Assembly: GCA_965208945.1 (NCBI GenBank)
Contig: OZ242366.1
Location: forward strand, 62,001 to 126,000
Direction: 5' to 3'
Source: JAPPLB01 sp965208945
GTDB lineage: Bacteria > Acidobacteriota > Terriglobia > Bryobacterales > UBA6623
Length of the DNA stretch: 64,000 nucleotides
Position numbers and translations under genes: made by a program. Under the pieces are notes generated by a model. It saw only the letters and a list, made by a program, of their open reading frames with translations. It was not told where the DNA came from and ran no database searches. Shown here piece by piece: positions 1-8,663 of this stretch; within the stretch, counting starts at the first letter, position 1; each line of letters begins with the position of its first letter.

Positions 1-998
1 GCGCTACGCGAGATCGATGGCAGCGTGGCCGAAGCCACTGCCACACCAAAGAGCCCCAGCGGGAGTTGCATGAGCCGAAAGGCGTACCCCAACCATGAAA
101 CAGGACCGTCGACCACTGTGCCAGCCGCGTCTGTGATCTGCGAAGCAAAAATGCTGTTGACAACGACGTTCACCTGCACGGCGGCGGCCCCCAGAACGGC
201 GGGGCCCATGAGGCGCAGGACCTGGCGAATCCCAGGGTCGTTGTAACGGAAGTCAGGACGAAAGCGCAGCCCGATTCGCCGCAGACTGGGCCACTGCACC
301 GCGTACTGCGCCAAGCCTCCGAGCAGAATGCCAATCGCCATCCCCGCGATGGGTTCCAGATCGAATCTTGGTCCCACGACGAACGCCAGCGTCAAACCGC
401 AGACGATCGATGTGACATTCGCGAAGGCCGACGCGAGCGCGGGTATTCCGAACCGTCCTTTCGTATTCAAAACGCCCATGGCTTTCGCGGCCAGCGCCAT
501 GAACAGCAGGAAAGGGATCATGATCCGGGTCAGCAGGACCGTCAGATCGCGCTTGCCCTCAATCTCGCCGAACCCCGGAAACATCGAGTCGACAATCGCT
601 GGGGCAAACCAGGCCCCCAGCAGGCAAATCAGCAAAATGACGGGGACCAGCAAGCTTGCAAGGCGGTTGGACAATCGATATGCCTTGTCCTGGCCACCTT
701 GAGAAAGGCACTGCGAGAATGTCGTGACGAAAGCCGCCGAGAGGGCGCCTTCCGCCAGAAGGTCGCGGAAGAGGTTGGGTATGCGGTACGCGGCCACGAA
801 CGCGTCGTAGACCATGCCCGCACCAAAAAAACGCGCAAACACCACTTCGCGCACCAAGCCGGTTATGCGGCTCAAGAAAACCGCGCCGCTCACCACACCC
901 GCCGACCGCACAATGCCGGCATGCGTCTGGTTCGGGGATTTATTTTTCGGGGAGGCGGCTCCGTCCCTCGTCGGAGCGGTTTCCAGAACGCTGGACAT
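1..998 (-). CDS. murJ: Lipid II flippase MurJ (MviN), N-terminal part; runs off the window
   Basis: This integral membrane protein of the MOP superfamily flips the peptidoglycan precursor lipid II across the inner membrane. Translating the minus strand from an ATG at 998 gives an uninterrupted frame to the window edge. It contains the family's N-terminal signature RITGLVREVVFARFFGAG, then AYRIPNLFRDLLAEGALSAAF, followed by alternating hydrophobic helices. About 332 residues are present of the roughly 500-530 usual for the family, so the C-terminus lies outside the window. The start codon directly abuts the stop of the upstream LOR/SDH gene, so the two are probably co-transcribed and translationally coupled. 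Confidence 0.93.
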   Translation of the reverse strand, partial: MSSVLETAPTRDGAASPKNKSPNQTHAGIVRSAGVVSGAVFLSRITGLVREVVFARFFGAGMVYDAFVAAYRIPNLFRDLLAEGALSAAFVTTFSQCLSQGGQDKAYRLSNRLASLLVPVILLICLLGAWFAPAIVDSMFPGFGEIEGKRDLTVLLTRIMIPFLLFMALAAKAMGVLNTKGRFGIPALASAFANVTSIVCGLTLAFVVGPRFDLEPIAGMAIGILLGGLAQYAVQWPSLRRIGLRFRPDFRYNDPGIRQVLRLMGPAVLGAAAVQVNVVVNSIFASQITDAAGTVVDGPVSWLGYAFRLMQLPLGLFGVAVASATLPSISRS

Positions 999-2219
999 TC
1001 AGGATTGGTTCAGGGCGCGGTCCAACAGGTGCAAGAACAGGCCGACATCGGTGACAACGCCGATTGCCTGGCCGGTCCCGCGATCGGAAACCTTCGTGAC
1101 AACAGCCGGATTGATATCAACGCAAATCAGCTTGATCCATGAGGGCATCATGTTGCCGGTAGCGATCGAATGCAGCATCGAACCCAGACAGACCACGAGG
1201 CCCGTACCTACGAGTTGCGCGGCGTAGGCCTCCTGCGCCTCATTCATGTCGGTGACGGTATCCGGGAGGGGACCGTCGTCTCGCAGACTACCGGCGAGAA
1301 CGAAGGGCACGTCGTTCTTGATGCACTCGTAGAAAATGCCGCTGTTGATGCTTCCGTTCTCGACCGCATGCCGGAGACCGCCCGCATGGTAGATCGTGTT
1401 GATTGCCCGCATGTGATTTCGGTGCCCGTGCTCGGCTTGGCGTCCGTCGGCGAGGCGGATACCCAGCGACGTTCCCAGTAGAGCAGCCTCCGCATCGTGC
1501 ACTCCGAGCGCATTGCCCGCCAGAATCGCATCAATGAATCCTCCGCGAATCAGGGAGGCGAGAGCGGTTTGCGCGCCTGTATGGACAACCACCGGTCCGG
1601 CAACAACCAGCACGCGCTTCCCTTCCTGCTTGTTCTGCCTGATGAGCGCCGCTGTCTGCTTGACCGCTGTTTCAACCTGGCGTTCCGACGAGACACCCTG
1701 CGACATGAAGGCGAATGCCAGCCGGTTACGTTCCTTGGATTCCGGCAAGACCCGGATGCCGTCATGGCCGCACACAACCTGGTCGCCCGCCCGGAGATCT
1801 CGCAAACGGTAACAGTAAGCTCCGCCGTCCGGAGCAACGACAATCGCAGCATCCATACGCTGCCTGCCAACGTCGACCCATTTCCCGGCAAGACGAACCT
1901 GCGTGCGGTGGTTCGTGCTCGAGTAGAAATCCAGTGGAGCACAGCGGTCGCGCTCGGCCGTGCGCAACGTGGCATCGTCTCCGTGAATCGTGCCGCAGCC
2001 CATGTCGATGAGAGCTTCGACCAGCGCGGCCATGGCCTCTTCGCTGGGGGCTTCCACGCGCATCCGCATGTACGATTCATCAACGTTCGTGCGGCCGATC
2101 TGGAACTCCTCCACTTCAAAAGCACCGTTGCGGGAGAGGATCGTGTCGAACATCTTCTCCATCACATGCGAATCAACAAGATGGCCCCGCGCTTCAACGA
2201 CTTCGTGGTGGCGCCCCAT
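999..2219 (-). CDS. LOR/SDH bifunctional-domain protein (TIGR00300-type, archaeal-style ornithine cyclodeaminase family)
   Basis: The 406-residue protein begins VVEARGHLVDSHVMEKMFDTIL and carries an ACT-like N-terminal half (EEFQIGRTNVDESYMRMRVEA). The C-terminal half is a Rossmann-like domain with VLVVAGPVVVHTGAQTALASLI, ILAGNALGVHDAEAALLGTSLG and LVVCLGSMLHSIATGNMMP. This order matches the LOR/SDH family, members of which have been linked to ornithine cyclodeaminase or arginine dihydrolase C-terminal activity. The in vivo reaction here is not certain. The start is supported by family alignment and a GGAG just upstream. It is immediately followed by murJ with no spacer. Confidence 0.8.
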   Translation of the reverse strand: MGRHHEVVEARGHLVDSHVMEKMFDTILSRNGAFEVEEFQIGRTNVDESYMRMRVEAPSEEAMAALVEALIDMGCGTIHGDDATLRTAERDRCAPLDFYSSTNHRTQVRLAGKWVDVGRQRMDAAIVVAPDGGAYCYRLRDLRAGDQVVCGHDGIRVLPESKERNRLAFAFMSQGVSSERQVETAVKQTAALIRQNKQEGKRVLVVAGPVVVHTGAQTALASLIRGGFIDAILAGNALGVHDAEAALLGTSLGIRLADGRQAEHGHRNHMRAINTIYHAGGLRHAVENGSINSGIFYECIKNDVPFVLAGSLRDDGPLPDTVTDMNEAQEAYAAQLVGTGLVVCLGSMLHSIATGNMMPSWIKLICVDINPAVVTKVSDRGTGQAIGVVTDVGLFLHLLDRALNQS

Positions 2220-2243
2220 GGCTCCAAGTCTAGCGTAATGTCC

Positions 2244-2427
2244 CTAGCCTGCATTTCTCACCACCCGACGGACGAAGCACGCGATACGACCGCCATGACT
2301 TCGTTGCGCTTGCTTGCCGTGCTCAACGTACTGTCAAGTACGCCTGCGCGCGCCAAGCGGCTCGCGCCTCGTCCTGACGACCCTCTCACGCACTTCACCT
2401 CGCCACGTGGTGAGACATGCAGGCTAG
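2244..2427. repeat. MITE-like element, copy 1 (intact)
   Basis: This 184-bp copy starts TAGCCTGCATTTCTCACCAC and ends with the near-inverse GTGGTGAGACATGCAGGCTA. The interior carries the conserved GTACTG(T)TCAAGTAC palindrome and a GC-rich hairpin region. The palindrome has lost one T here (CTGTCAAG instead of CTGTTCAAG). Confidence 0.85.
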
Positions 2428-2485
2428 CCAGCATACCGCTTGACCAAGGCGGTGCTGATGAGACCCCGAGGTTGCCCCCGGCCGG

Positions 2486-3934
2486 TCAGTCGGTACGAGG
2501 CCGCTTTGCCCGGAACCCGTAAACCGTGGCGTTTTCCAGGTAAAGTTTCAGACGGACCGGTCCTTCCCGCAGAATTCGCTTGAGGTTCTCCTCGCCTCGC
2601 CACCGGATTGCCAGCGCGTCGCCTTGCTCTTCGATGGCGTTGGAGTCATGCCGCGAGAAGCCATCGAGAACCACTTCGTCCGTGGTGAGAAGTTCGGCGG
2701 CGATCGAGCCTCCCGGCGCTACGTCGGCGAGCAAGTAGAATCGGCTGCGATCGTCAGCGATCCGGAGGGGGTGCGTGATCAGATGGCCTTCCTGCGGGGC
2801 CGTGCGGCCGACAAAACCGCCGGGATCGAGGAAGGCGATCCCGATGCCGCGCCTCCCTTCCCTGCTGTGGGCCGGGGTGTTGCTGCCGTGATAGAAAACG
2901 GCGGTGCGCCCGTCAATCGTGGTTTCGGAGGCGATGGTGTAGATGGCCCCGCCGTCCCAGTCGTTCTCTCCGCCCAGCGACAGGAATGGCTCCCGGAAAC
3001 GATGCCAGCCGATGCCGTCACGGCTGACCCCGAGCTGTCCGTAGGCCTCGTGGCTTTTTTCGTCGAACCCCGTCGTCACCATCACATAAGCCTGCCGCGC
3101 CAATGAGAGCTTCCAGATACCCGGCGTATAGAGATGCCAGGTTGGCGGGTCATTTTCGTCAGGACTATGGATCGTCGTCAGGCGCGACCAATGGAAGAGG
3201 TCCGGGCTCGTGGCGCGCGCGACGCTCCGCAACCCGCCGACATGGCTGCGGAAGTAGCCGACATACCTTCCGGCTTGACGGTCCCAAAAGAAAACGTTCT
3301 GGGAATCGATCGACCCTGGCAGATTGCCGAACTCAGAGAAGGTCCAGCGGACGCCATCGGCCGACCAGCCCAATTGCGCCGCGCGGCCCTGGAAATCCCA
3401 ACTGTGGCGCATCATCTTATAGCGGCGCGCGGGGTCGGGTTCGGCATAGTCCTTGATGACCCAGTACGAGGGCGTGCCGTTGACGTTCTCCGATTCGACG
3501 AAAAGGATATTGTTTTCGGTGGAGCCGTCGTGCTCGACCAAACCGACGGCGGGCTTCTCCCAGTGCACGCCGTCTTGGGAAACAGCGTAGTGGCAGGCAC
3601 TGTAGCGCGTCCCATCGGTCGATGCGGTCACCATCTGGTACCACATCTTGTACACGCCCTCGTCCACGTCGTGCAGGACGCAGGTGTAGTTCAGCATGCC
3701 CTTCTCCCACGGCTTGTCATGCACAAGCACCGGATTGCCGGGGTGTTTCCGGATCGTCGCCGGCGTGACGGCCACGCCCTCCGACCGGGCCACCAGAAGG
3801 TCGTCATGCAGGAAGAGGTCCGCCCGGTCCCTTTCCGGACCCAGATAGACAGCCTTATCGGGCGAGGGGTTCGCGCAAGCCGCCAGCATGAGTCCAAGAC
3901 AGAGGAAACAAGAGGACCGAATTCGTGTGAGCAT
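2486..3934 (-). CDS. Exported lipoprotein with a GH32/GH43-like five-bladed beta-propeller
   Basis: The N-terminus from the ATG at 3934 is a lipoprotein signal with lipobox LMLAAC and Cys20 as the lipidated residue. An AAGGA lies 11 nt upstream of this ATG, which is why I prefer it to upstream in-frame starts. The mature part has repeated propeller motifs such as HPGNPVLVHDKPWE, MWYQMVTASTDGTRYSACHYAVSQDGVHWEKP, SRDGIGWHRFREPFLSLGGENDWDGGAIYT and YHGSNTPAHS. These resemble the N-terminal domain of GH32 and related enzymes acting on saccharides. The family and substrate cannot be fixed from sequence alone. It is 482 residues long and stands alone between a repeat element and a DUF1330 gene. 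Confidence 0.75.
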   Translation of the reverse strand: MLTRIRSSCFLCLGLMLAACANPSPDKAVYLGPERDRADLFLHDDLLVARSEGVAVTPATIRKHPGNPVLVHDKPWEKGMLNYTCVLHDVDEGVYKMWYQMVTASTDGTRYSACHYAVSQDGVHWEKPAVGLVEHDGSTENNILFVESENVNGTPSYWVIKDYAEPDPARRYKMMRHSWDFQGRAAQLGWSADGVRWTFSEFGNLPGSIDSQNVFFWDRQAGRYVGYFRSHVGGLRSVARATSPDLFHWSRLTTIHSPDENDPPTWHLYTPGIWKLSLARQAYVMVTTGFDEKSHEAYGQLGVSRDGIGWHRFREPFLSLGGENDWDGGAIYTIASETTIDGRTAVFYHGSNTPAHSREGRRGIGIAFLDPGGFVGRTAPQEGHLITHPLRIADDRSRFYLLADVAPGGSIAAELLTTDEVVLDGFSRHDSNAIEEQGDALAIRWRGEENLKRILREGPVRLKLYLENATVYGFRAKRPRTD

Positions 3935-4123
3935 CGGGAATAGCATCCTTGCAGGGTACGTCGAGAGTCCAGGTCTTGTCGACCGCAAAGAAACGGCACG
4001 GCTTCTCAGCAGTCAACCACATGGGTCGAATCTCTTACGAGGAATTGCAGAAGTTCATCTTCAGTTCCAGCGTCTTAGGGGGATGATTCGGGTCATGGAG
4101 CGAGAGTGCTAAGGTCCCAAGGT

Positions 4124-4477
4124 CTATTCGAATTCATGGGAAGCTTCCCATTCAGCCGGATCAAAACCCTCCACAGCAAACGTAAAATTGGGCGGAATGA
4201 CATCAGTGCGAAGATGCTTGATTTTCTGATATTCAGGCGAATACCAGAATTTCCTCAGAGCCTCCATTGACGGAAACCTGAAGAGCGTGAAGCGTGCGCC
4301 TTCATGCCAAGCGCCTTCGTAAAAGTCCATGAATTGATCTGCGGCGCCCGCTACGAGGAGTTCAGCGCCGGCTTTTTCCAAGAGCGGATGTACAGCACGA
4401 CCGTACGGCTCGAGCGACCCGTGACCGTCGCGCATGAACGAACTGGCTACCAGATAGGCGGGTTTTTGTTTGGACAT
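4124..4477 (-). CDS. DUF1330-family small protein
   Basis: The 117-residue protein matches the DUF1330 pattern: an early PYGRAVHPLLEKAGAELLVAG segment and the diagnostic FTLFRFPSMEALRKFWYSPEYQ. DUF1330 proteins have a dimeric ferredoxin-like alpha/beta-barrel fold, and their function is generally unknown. The start at 4477 is chosen over an upstream in-frame start because GGAG sits 6 nt before it. It lies 45 bp downstream of the FG-GAP gene on the same strand. Confidence 0.82.
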   Translation of the reverse strand: MSKQKPAYLVASSFMRDGHGSLEPYGRAVHPLLEKAGAELLVAGAADQFMDFYEGAWHEGARFTLFRFPSMEALRKFWYSPEYQKIKHLRTDVIPPNFTFAVEGFDPAEWEASHEFE

Positions 4478-4522
4478 CTTTTTCTCCAAAACGAGTTCAC
4501 CGAGAGACCGGGAACGCACTCC

Positions 4523-7306
4523 TCAAGGAGTGAGCCGTATCTCAACCCGCCTCAGCGTAGCGAACGAGTCGCCGTTGGGCGAGTGGAAGGCCGTCCGATA
4601 CTGAAGGACACGGTCGGCGCTCTCAAGCTGAAAAGACCCTCCGGCAAGTCTGTGCCACGGCCGCTCCTCAAGTTCTCTCGCATCGCCGGCGCTGCGGACT
4701 TCGAAGGATAACCCGGCGCCGGCCGGCGTATCCGCGTCGGACGTAAGACGTCCCCGTGTGGCCCCTCCATCCCATTCGAAGACCGATGACTCGTAGGTCT
4801 GCTCCCAGCGGCGGTGCGCGATGTGGCCCATGTCCTGAGAACCCATCCAGTGAGGCCCGTATGTCAGCAGCTTCTCCACACGCGGGTTCTCGAAACGCCG
4901 GCCGTCGTTGTAGAAGACCTTCGAGTGCGTCGTATGGTCTCCGTCGCTCGTATGGCAGGCGAGAGCGATGTCGAGAGCACCATCCTTGTCGAAGTCGGCC
5001 GCCAGGGCATCGTCCGCCGAATCGCAGATCAGCGCTGCCCGGTCGCGCGCGGCAAAGCCGTTCCTCGACCCCCAGTAGATGTAGTTGGGAAGGAGCTCGC
5101 GCGTCAGGTCGGAGTGATAGTGCGGCGAGAAGATGTCCAGAAAGCCGTCGGCATCGAAGTCTGCGACTACCGGGCTGATGGGTGTGAATCCCGGCAACCA
5201 CTGCGAGTTCGCCGAATGAAACCCGCCTTCCTGCCCCCAGAAAATCATCATACCGGTGTCGTGGTGGCGGGCGAGAGGGTCCTGGTAGCTGGCCACGATC
5301 AGGTCGAGCCGGCCGTCTCTGTTGAGATCGGCCGTTTCGAGTCCGATGGGCGAGGGCATGTCGACGTGACCTTGGCGAGATGCGTCGAAGCCCTCCGGGC
5401 CGCCCCAGAAAATGCGCACGCGATGAACCGTGAATGACACCACCGCGATGTCGAGCCAATCATCTCCATTGAAATCAGCGATCACGCCTTCGACGGACCG
5501 CCCCGGGGAAGACACCGTCTCCCTGCGGTCCCGCGAATAGCCGCCGGACGATCCGTAGTAAATAACGAGCGGCGCATCAACGTCGAATGAGCCGAGCGTG
5601 ATGTCGAGGTAGCCATCGCGGTTGAGATCGGCGACGTTCGTCGAGCCGAGGCCGGGCTCATTCAGAACCGTCCTGCTCGTTGCGGGATCAAAGCCTTCCG
5701 CGCCTCCCCAAAAAATATTCGCGCCGAGTGTAGGGTCATTCGCGGCGGCCGCACCCGCATGTCCGGAGTTGAGCACCAGCAGATCGACATGTCCATCTGC
5801 GTTGAGATCGGCGGCGCTGTGCTCGTAGCCGCTGCGCATGTCGAACATCCATTGGTTGTCTTCGCTGAATCCGGCGGCCGATCCCCAGAAGACCTGTGAC
5901 TTGATCCGCTCGCCGACGGTTCCTCCAAGACTGTTCGCGAACACCGCCCGAGCGGGATGGCTCCGTGTTTTCGGAGCGATGGCAACGTGCATGGCGCCCT
6001 CGGTGGAAGGGCCCGACAGCCGTCGGAATTCGCGTCCCCCCTGACCCAGCAAGACAGACGACATGGCGCGGTACGTTTCGTCATTTTGATGAACGGCGAT
6101 CGTCAGATCGGCTTGACCGTCGTCATCAAGATCTCCGATGGCGGCAGCGGTGGCGTAGGGCACATCCAGCGCCGTCGCACGCGTGCGATCCCAGCCGTCC
6201 GCTCCCCACAGGATGCGCACAGAGGCTCCGGACTGCGCGGCGGCGCCCGAAGCCTCGCCGCCGCCGGCCCGGTTCTGCTCGAAATGGGTGAGGACGATCT
6301 CAGGCAAGTCGTCGCCATCCACCTCGCCAACCGAGACGTGAGCAGCCGGAAAACCCGGTACAACCTGCGCCGTGGAGGACCCACGCCCACCTCCGCGCCG
6401 GAACAGGTAGACCTGTCCTTCGCTCGATCCGACAACGAGGTCCGGCCGGCCGTCTCCCGAGGCGTCCTCGGCGGCAAGGGCCGCCGCGCCGGATCCCGGG
6501 AGATTCAAAACTTCGCGCTCGAAGCGGCCCTCGTCTCCCAGCAATTCCCCGCCCCACAGGATGACGATCCGCTTTTGCCCGGTCAACACCGCAAGGTCGC
6601 CCACGCCGTCCTGGTCGATGTCGGCCGCCGCGATGTCCAGAGCGCCCTCGACCTGCATATCGAGCCGGCGCGTCAGAAGGAACCCGTCCTTGCTTCCCCA
6701 ATACATGCGCAGGATCGGCCCCCCGGACGGTTGCCCGGGAAGCCAGGCTTCCGAGTTCAGCGTGACGATGTCGGGCCACTCGTCGGCGTTGAGGTCCGTT
6801 ACCGCGACCTTGCGGGCATCGTGGACCGGCAGCAGCCCGGTCGTTCGTTGCGGCGGCCATCCGTCGGGGCCGCCGTAGGCCAGCGTGAGGAAGCGTCTCC
6901 GGGTCTGCACGCCCGAGGCGTTCGGGCAGAAGACCAAATCCAAGTGACCGTCACGGTTCAGGTCGGCGATCACCGTCTGCCGGCTCCCTTCTACGGCAAC
7001 GGCCGTTTCCGAAATCTTGCCTCCGCTTGAAACCGCCGCGCTTGTGGCAGGGATGAACGCACGCCGATCATGCGTGTTGTTGAAAACGAGATCAATGAAT
7101 CCATCCTGATTCAGGTCGAACCGGTGGATCGTCCGCACCGAACCGTCCCGGCTGACGTAGAGGTTCTGCCCGGCGGCATCGAGCTTGCCGTCGGCAAAGT
7201 CCTCGTACGTCTCATCGACGAATGTTTGCGCGGACAGGTTCGACAGGAGAAGGACAAAAGCAAGACCCGCCAATCGGCCGCCCCGGCAACGTGTTCTCTC
7301 ATTCAT
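4523..7306 (-). CDS. Secreted FG-GAP/VCBS repeat protein
   Basis: The 927-residue protein has an N-terminal signal peptide (hydrophobic LAGLAFVLLLSNLSA). It then has at least ten copies of a calcium-binding-like FG-GAP motif, for example DLNRDGHLDLVF, DLNADEWPDIVTL, DIDQDGVGDLAVL, DLDDDGQADLTIA, DLNADGHVDLLVL, DFNGDDWLDIAVV, DFDADGFLDIFSP and DFDKDGALDIALA. Such repeats form integrin-alpha-like beta-propellers, so this is probably two seven-bladed propellers in series. The last 120 residues look like a beta-sandwich-type tail. Many blades contain an aromatic IFWG/VFWGS motif. The ligand is unknown; an extracellular binding or adhesion role is an inference. Confidence 0.85.
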   Translation of the reverse strand: MNERTRCRGGRLAGLAFVLLLSNLSAQTFVDETYEDFADGKLDAAGQNLYVSRDGSVRTIHRFDLNQDGFIDLVFNNTHDRRAFIPATSAAVSSGGKISETAVAVEGSRQTVIADLNRDGHLDLVFCPNASGVQTRRRFLTLAYGGPDGWPPQRTTGLLPVHDARKVAVTDLNADEWPDIVTLNSEAWLPGQPSGGPILRMYWGSKDGFLLTRRLDMQVEGALDIAAADIDQDGVGDLAVLTGQKRIVILWGGELLGDEGRFEREVLNLPGSGAAALAAEDASGDGRPDLVVGSSEGQVYLFRRGGGRGSSTAQVVPGFPAAHVSVGEVDGDDLPEIVLTHFEQNRAGGGEASGAAAQSGASVRILWGADGWDRTRATALDVPYATAAAIGDLDDDGQADLTIAVHQNDETYRAMSSVLLGQGGREFRRLSGPSTEGAMHVAIAPKTRSHPARAVFANSLGGTVGERIKSQVFWGSAAGFSEDNQWMFDMRSGYEHSAADLNADGHVDLLVLNSGHAGAAAANDPTLGANIFWGGAEGFDPATSRTVLNEPGLGSTNVADLNRDGYLDITLGSFDVDAPLVIYYGSSGGYSRDRRETVSSPGRSVEGVIADFNGDDWLDIAVVSFTVHRVRIFWGGPEGFDASRQGHVDMPSPIGLETADLNRDGRLDLIVASYQDPLARHHDTGMMIFWGQEGGFHSANSQWLPGFTPISPVVADFDADGFLDIFSPHYHSDLTRELLPNYIYWGSRNGFAARDRAALICDSADDALAADFDKDGALDIALACHTSDGDHTTHSKVFYNDGRRFENPRVEKLLTYGPHWMGSQDMGHIAHRRWEQTYESSVFEWDGGATRGRLTSDADTPAGAGLSFEVRSAGDARELEERPWHRLAGGSFQLESADRVLQYRTAFHSPNGDSFATLRRVEIRLTP

Positions 7307-8304
7307 GGCACTTGGTCTACTCTACTCGATTCACTCGGTCCCGGCCGATCGTGATGTCAACGCAATCCAGAACGTTCTGCTTTCTGAACATGGGTTCCTG
7401 TTGCGTTCGCGGCGGTGGAAGCAGCCCAGAGGGCGGCAGCAGCGGTAGCGAACGGCTCTTGCTGCGAGGCCGACCGAGATCGAGACCGGCACGCGGACAT
7501 CGGGGGGGTGGGGGGGCCGGGAAATAGTGGGAAATCGCGGGAATTCGTGGGAATTCGTGGGAAATGCGGAAAGGGCCGTGTTTCATGTCTCGTGTTTCGT
7601 GAAAACCCGTTGGTCGGGCTTGAGGTTGCTCTCCTTGATGCCGCCGGAGGAACAGGGGATAACCATGATGCGTGTCCCTTGGCTGGTGAAAACCCTACAG
7701 GCCGTGTGCCGGTGCGGGGGACGACGGCCGCCCATGCCGCGCCATAGCCGCCCCATGCCGCGCCACAACGCGCAGGAAAGCAGTGACCGGGCGGCGTGCG
7801 CGGCGGTCCGGGCGGGGGTTTCTGATTGTGTGTCCCTGGCGCACCCACGGCGAAAAAAGTCGTGTTTCGTGTTTCGTGAAAACCCGAAAGGCCCTCTTCC
7901 TGGTGCGGACGGTGCGCGGACAGCGGCTCGGGGCGACCCATGCCGCGCCATAGCCGCCCCATGCCGCGCCACAACGCGCAGGAAGGCAGCGACCGGGCGG
8001 CTCTTGTGTCCTCACCCGACTTGTCCCCGACGGGCGCGGACGGGGTTTTCGTTCCCAACAACGGCGTCATCACTTTCACCCTAAACCAGCTCCCGGCCGA
8101 AAAAAAAGACTGAAGGGCTTCAGTACCAACAGGTACCAAACGAGCCACGGAAAGGCCGAGCTTCGGGTCTGAAAAAAGCCGTGATTCGTGTCTCGTGTCT
8201 CGTGTTTCGTGAAAACCCTAAGCCGTGTCGCTGCCGCGGGGGCAGCCGCCAGAGGCGGGCGACGGTTCGGTGGCAAGTCGATCGTTAGCCTCGCTGTCTT
8301 CATG
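7307..8304. other. Non-coding, repeat-rich intergenic region
   Basis: No convincing gene is seen in about 1 kb. Open frames here are proline- and arginine-rich and overlap on both strands. The region holds three blocks of the heptameric TTCGTG-type repeat (about 7578-7606, 7858-7884 and 8179-8214). It also has a duplicated block, ATGCCGCGCCATAGCCGCCC followed by ATGCCGCGCCACAACGCGCA, at about 7733-7793 and 7939-8000. G-runs (GGGGGGGTGGGGGGG) occur at 7502-7516, followed by short GGGAAAT/GGGAATTCGT direct repeats up to 7565. Confidence 0.7.
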
Positions 8305-8454
8305 CTAGCCTGCATTTCTCACCACCCGACGGTCGAAGCACGCGGTATGACCGCCAAGACTTCGTTGCGCTTGCTTGCCGTGCTCAACGTACTGTTCAAT
8401 ATATGGTTCGCTCCCGGGATGTCCACCTATTCCTTCTTGCTGAACGTTGGTCTG

Positions 8455-8570
8455 CGCCAATATATCCGACCTCTAGGTGGAACCGCGCTGGTTCCGGGCC
8501 ATGATGGGGTCCGCACGTCCCGCTCCTCATAAGTACGCCGACCTGTGAGGGCCATGAACAGTAACAGGAT
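8455..8570 (-). ncRNA. Putative bridge RNA (seekRNA) of IS copy A; limits approximate
   Basis: On the minus strand this stretch reads TACTGTTCA (8563-8555), a 15-nt spacer, then GGCGTACTT (8539-8531). The first block equals the left target half TACTGTTCA, and the second is the complement of the right half AAGTACGCC. That is the left-guide then right-guide layout of a bridge RNA target loop. Further 3' come CCCAT (8508-8504), equal to the IS right end CCCAT, and ATATATT (8465-8459), complement of the IS left junction AATATAT; these are donor-guide candidates. A perfect hairpin GGAACC-GCGCT-GGTTCC lies at 8479-8495 between the donor blocks. The RNA itself is inferred. Confidence 0.65.
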
Positions 8571-8663
8571 TCGGTGACGCCGGTACGACCGTTTTGTCCA
8601 TCAATCGGGAGTAAGCAGACAAACTGTGAGCTCCTGGTAGTGCTACGGCGGACCGCAGGGCGG

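Noticed and set aside
7357..8148. A 263-codon minus-strand frame in the repeat-rich region
   Set aside because: It translates tandem repeats into PAR-rich sequence, changes composition along its length and resembles no protein family.
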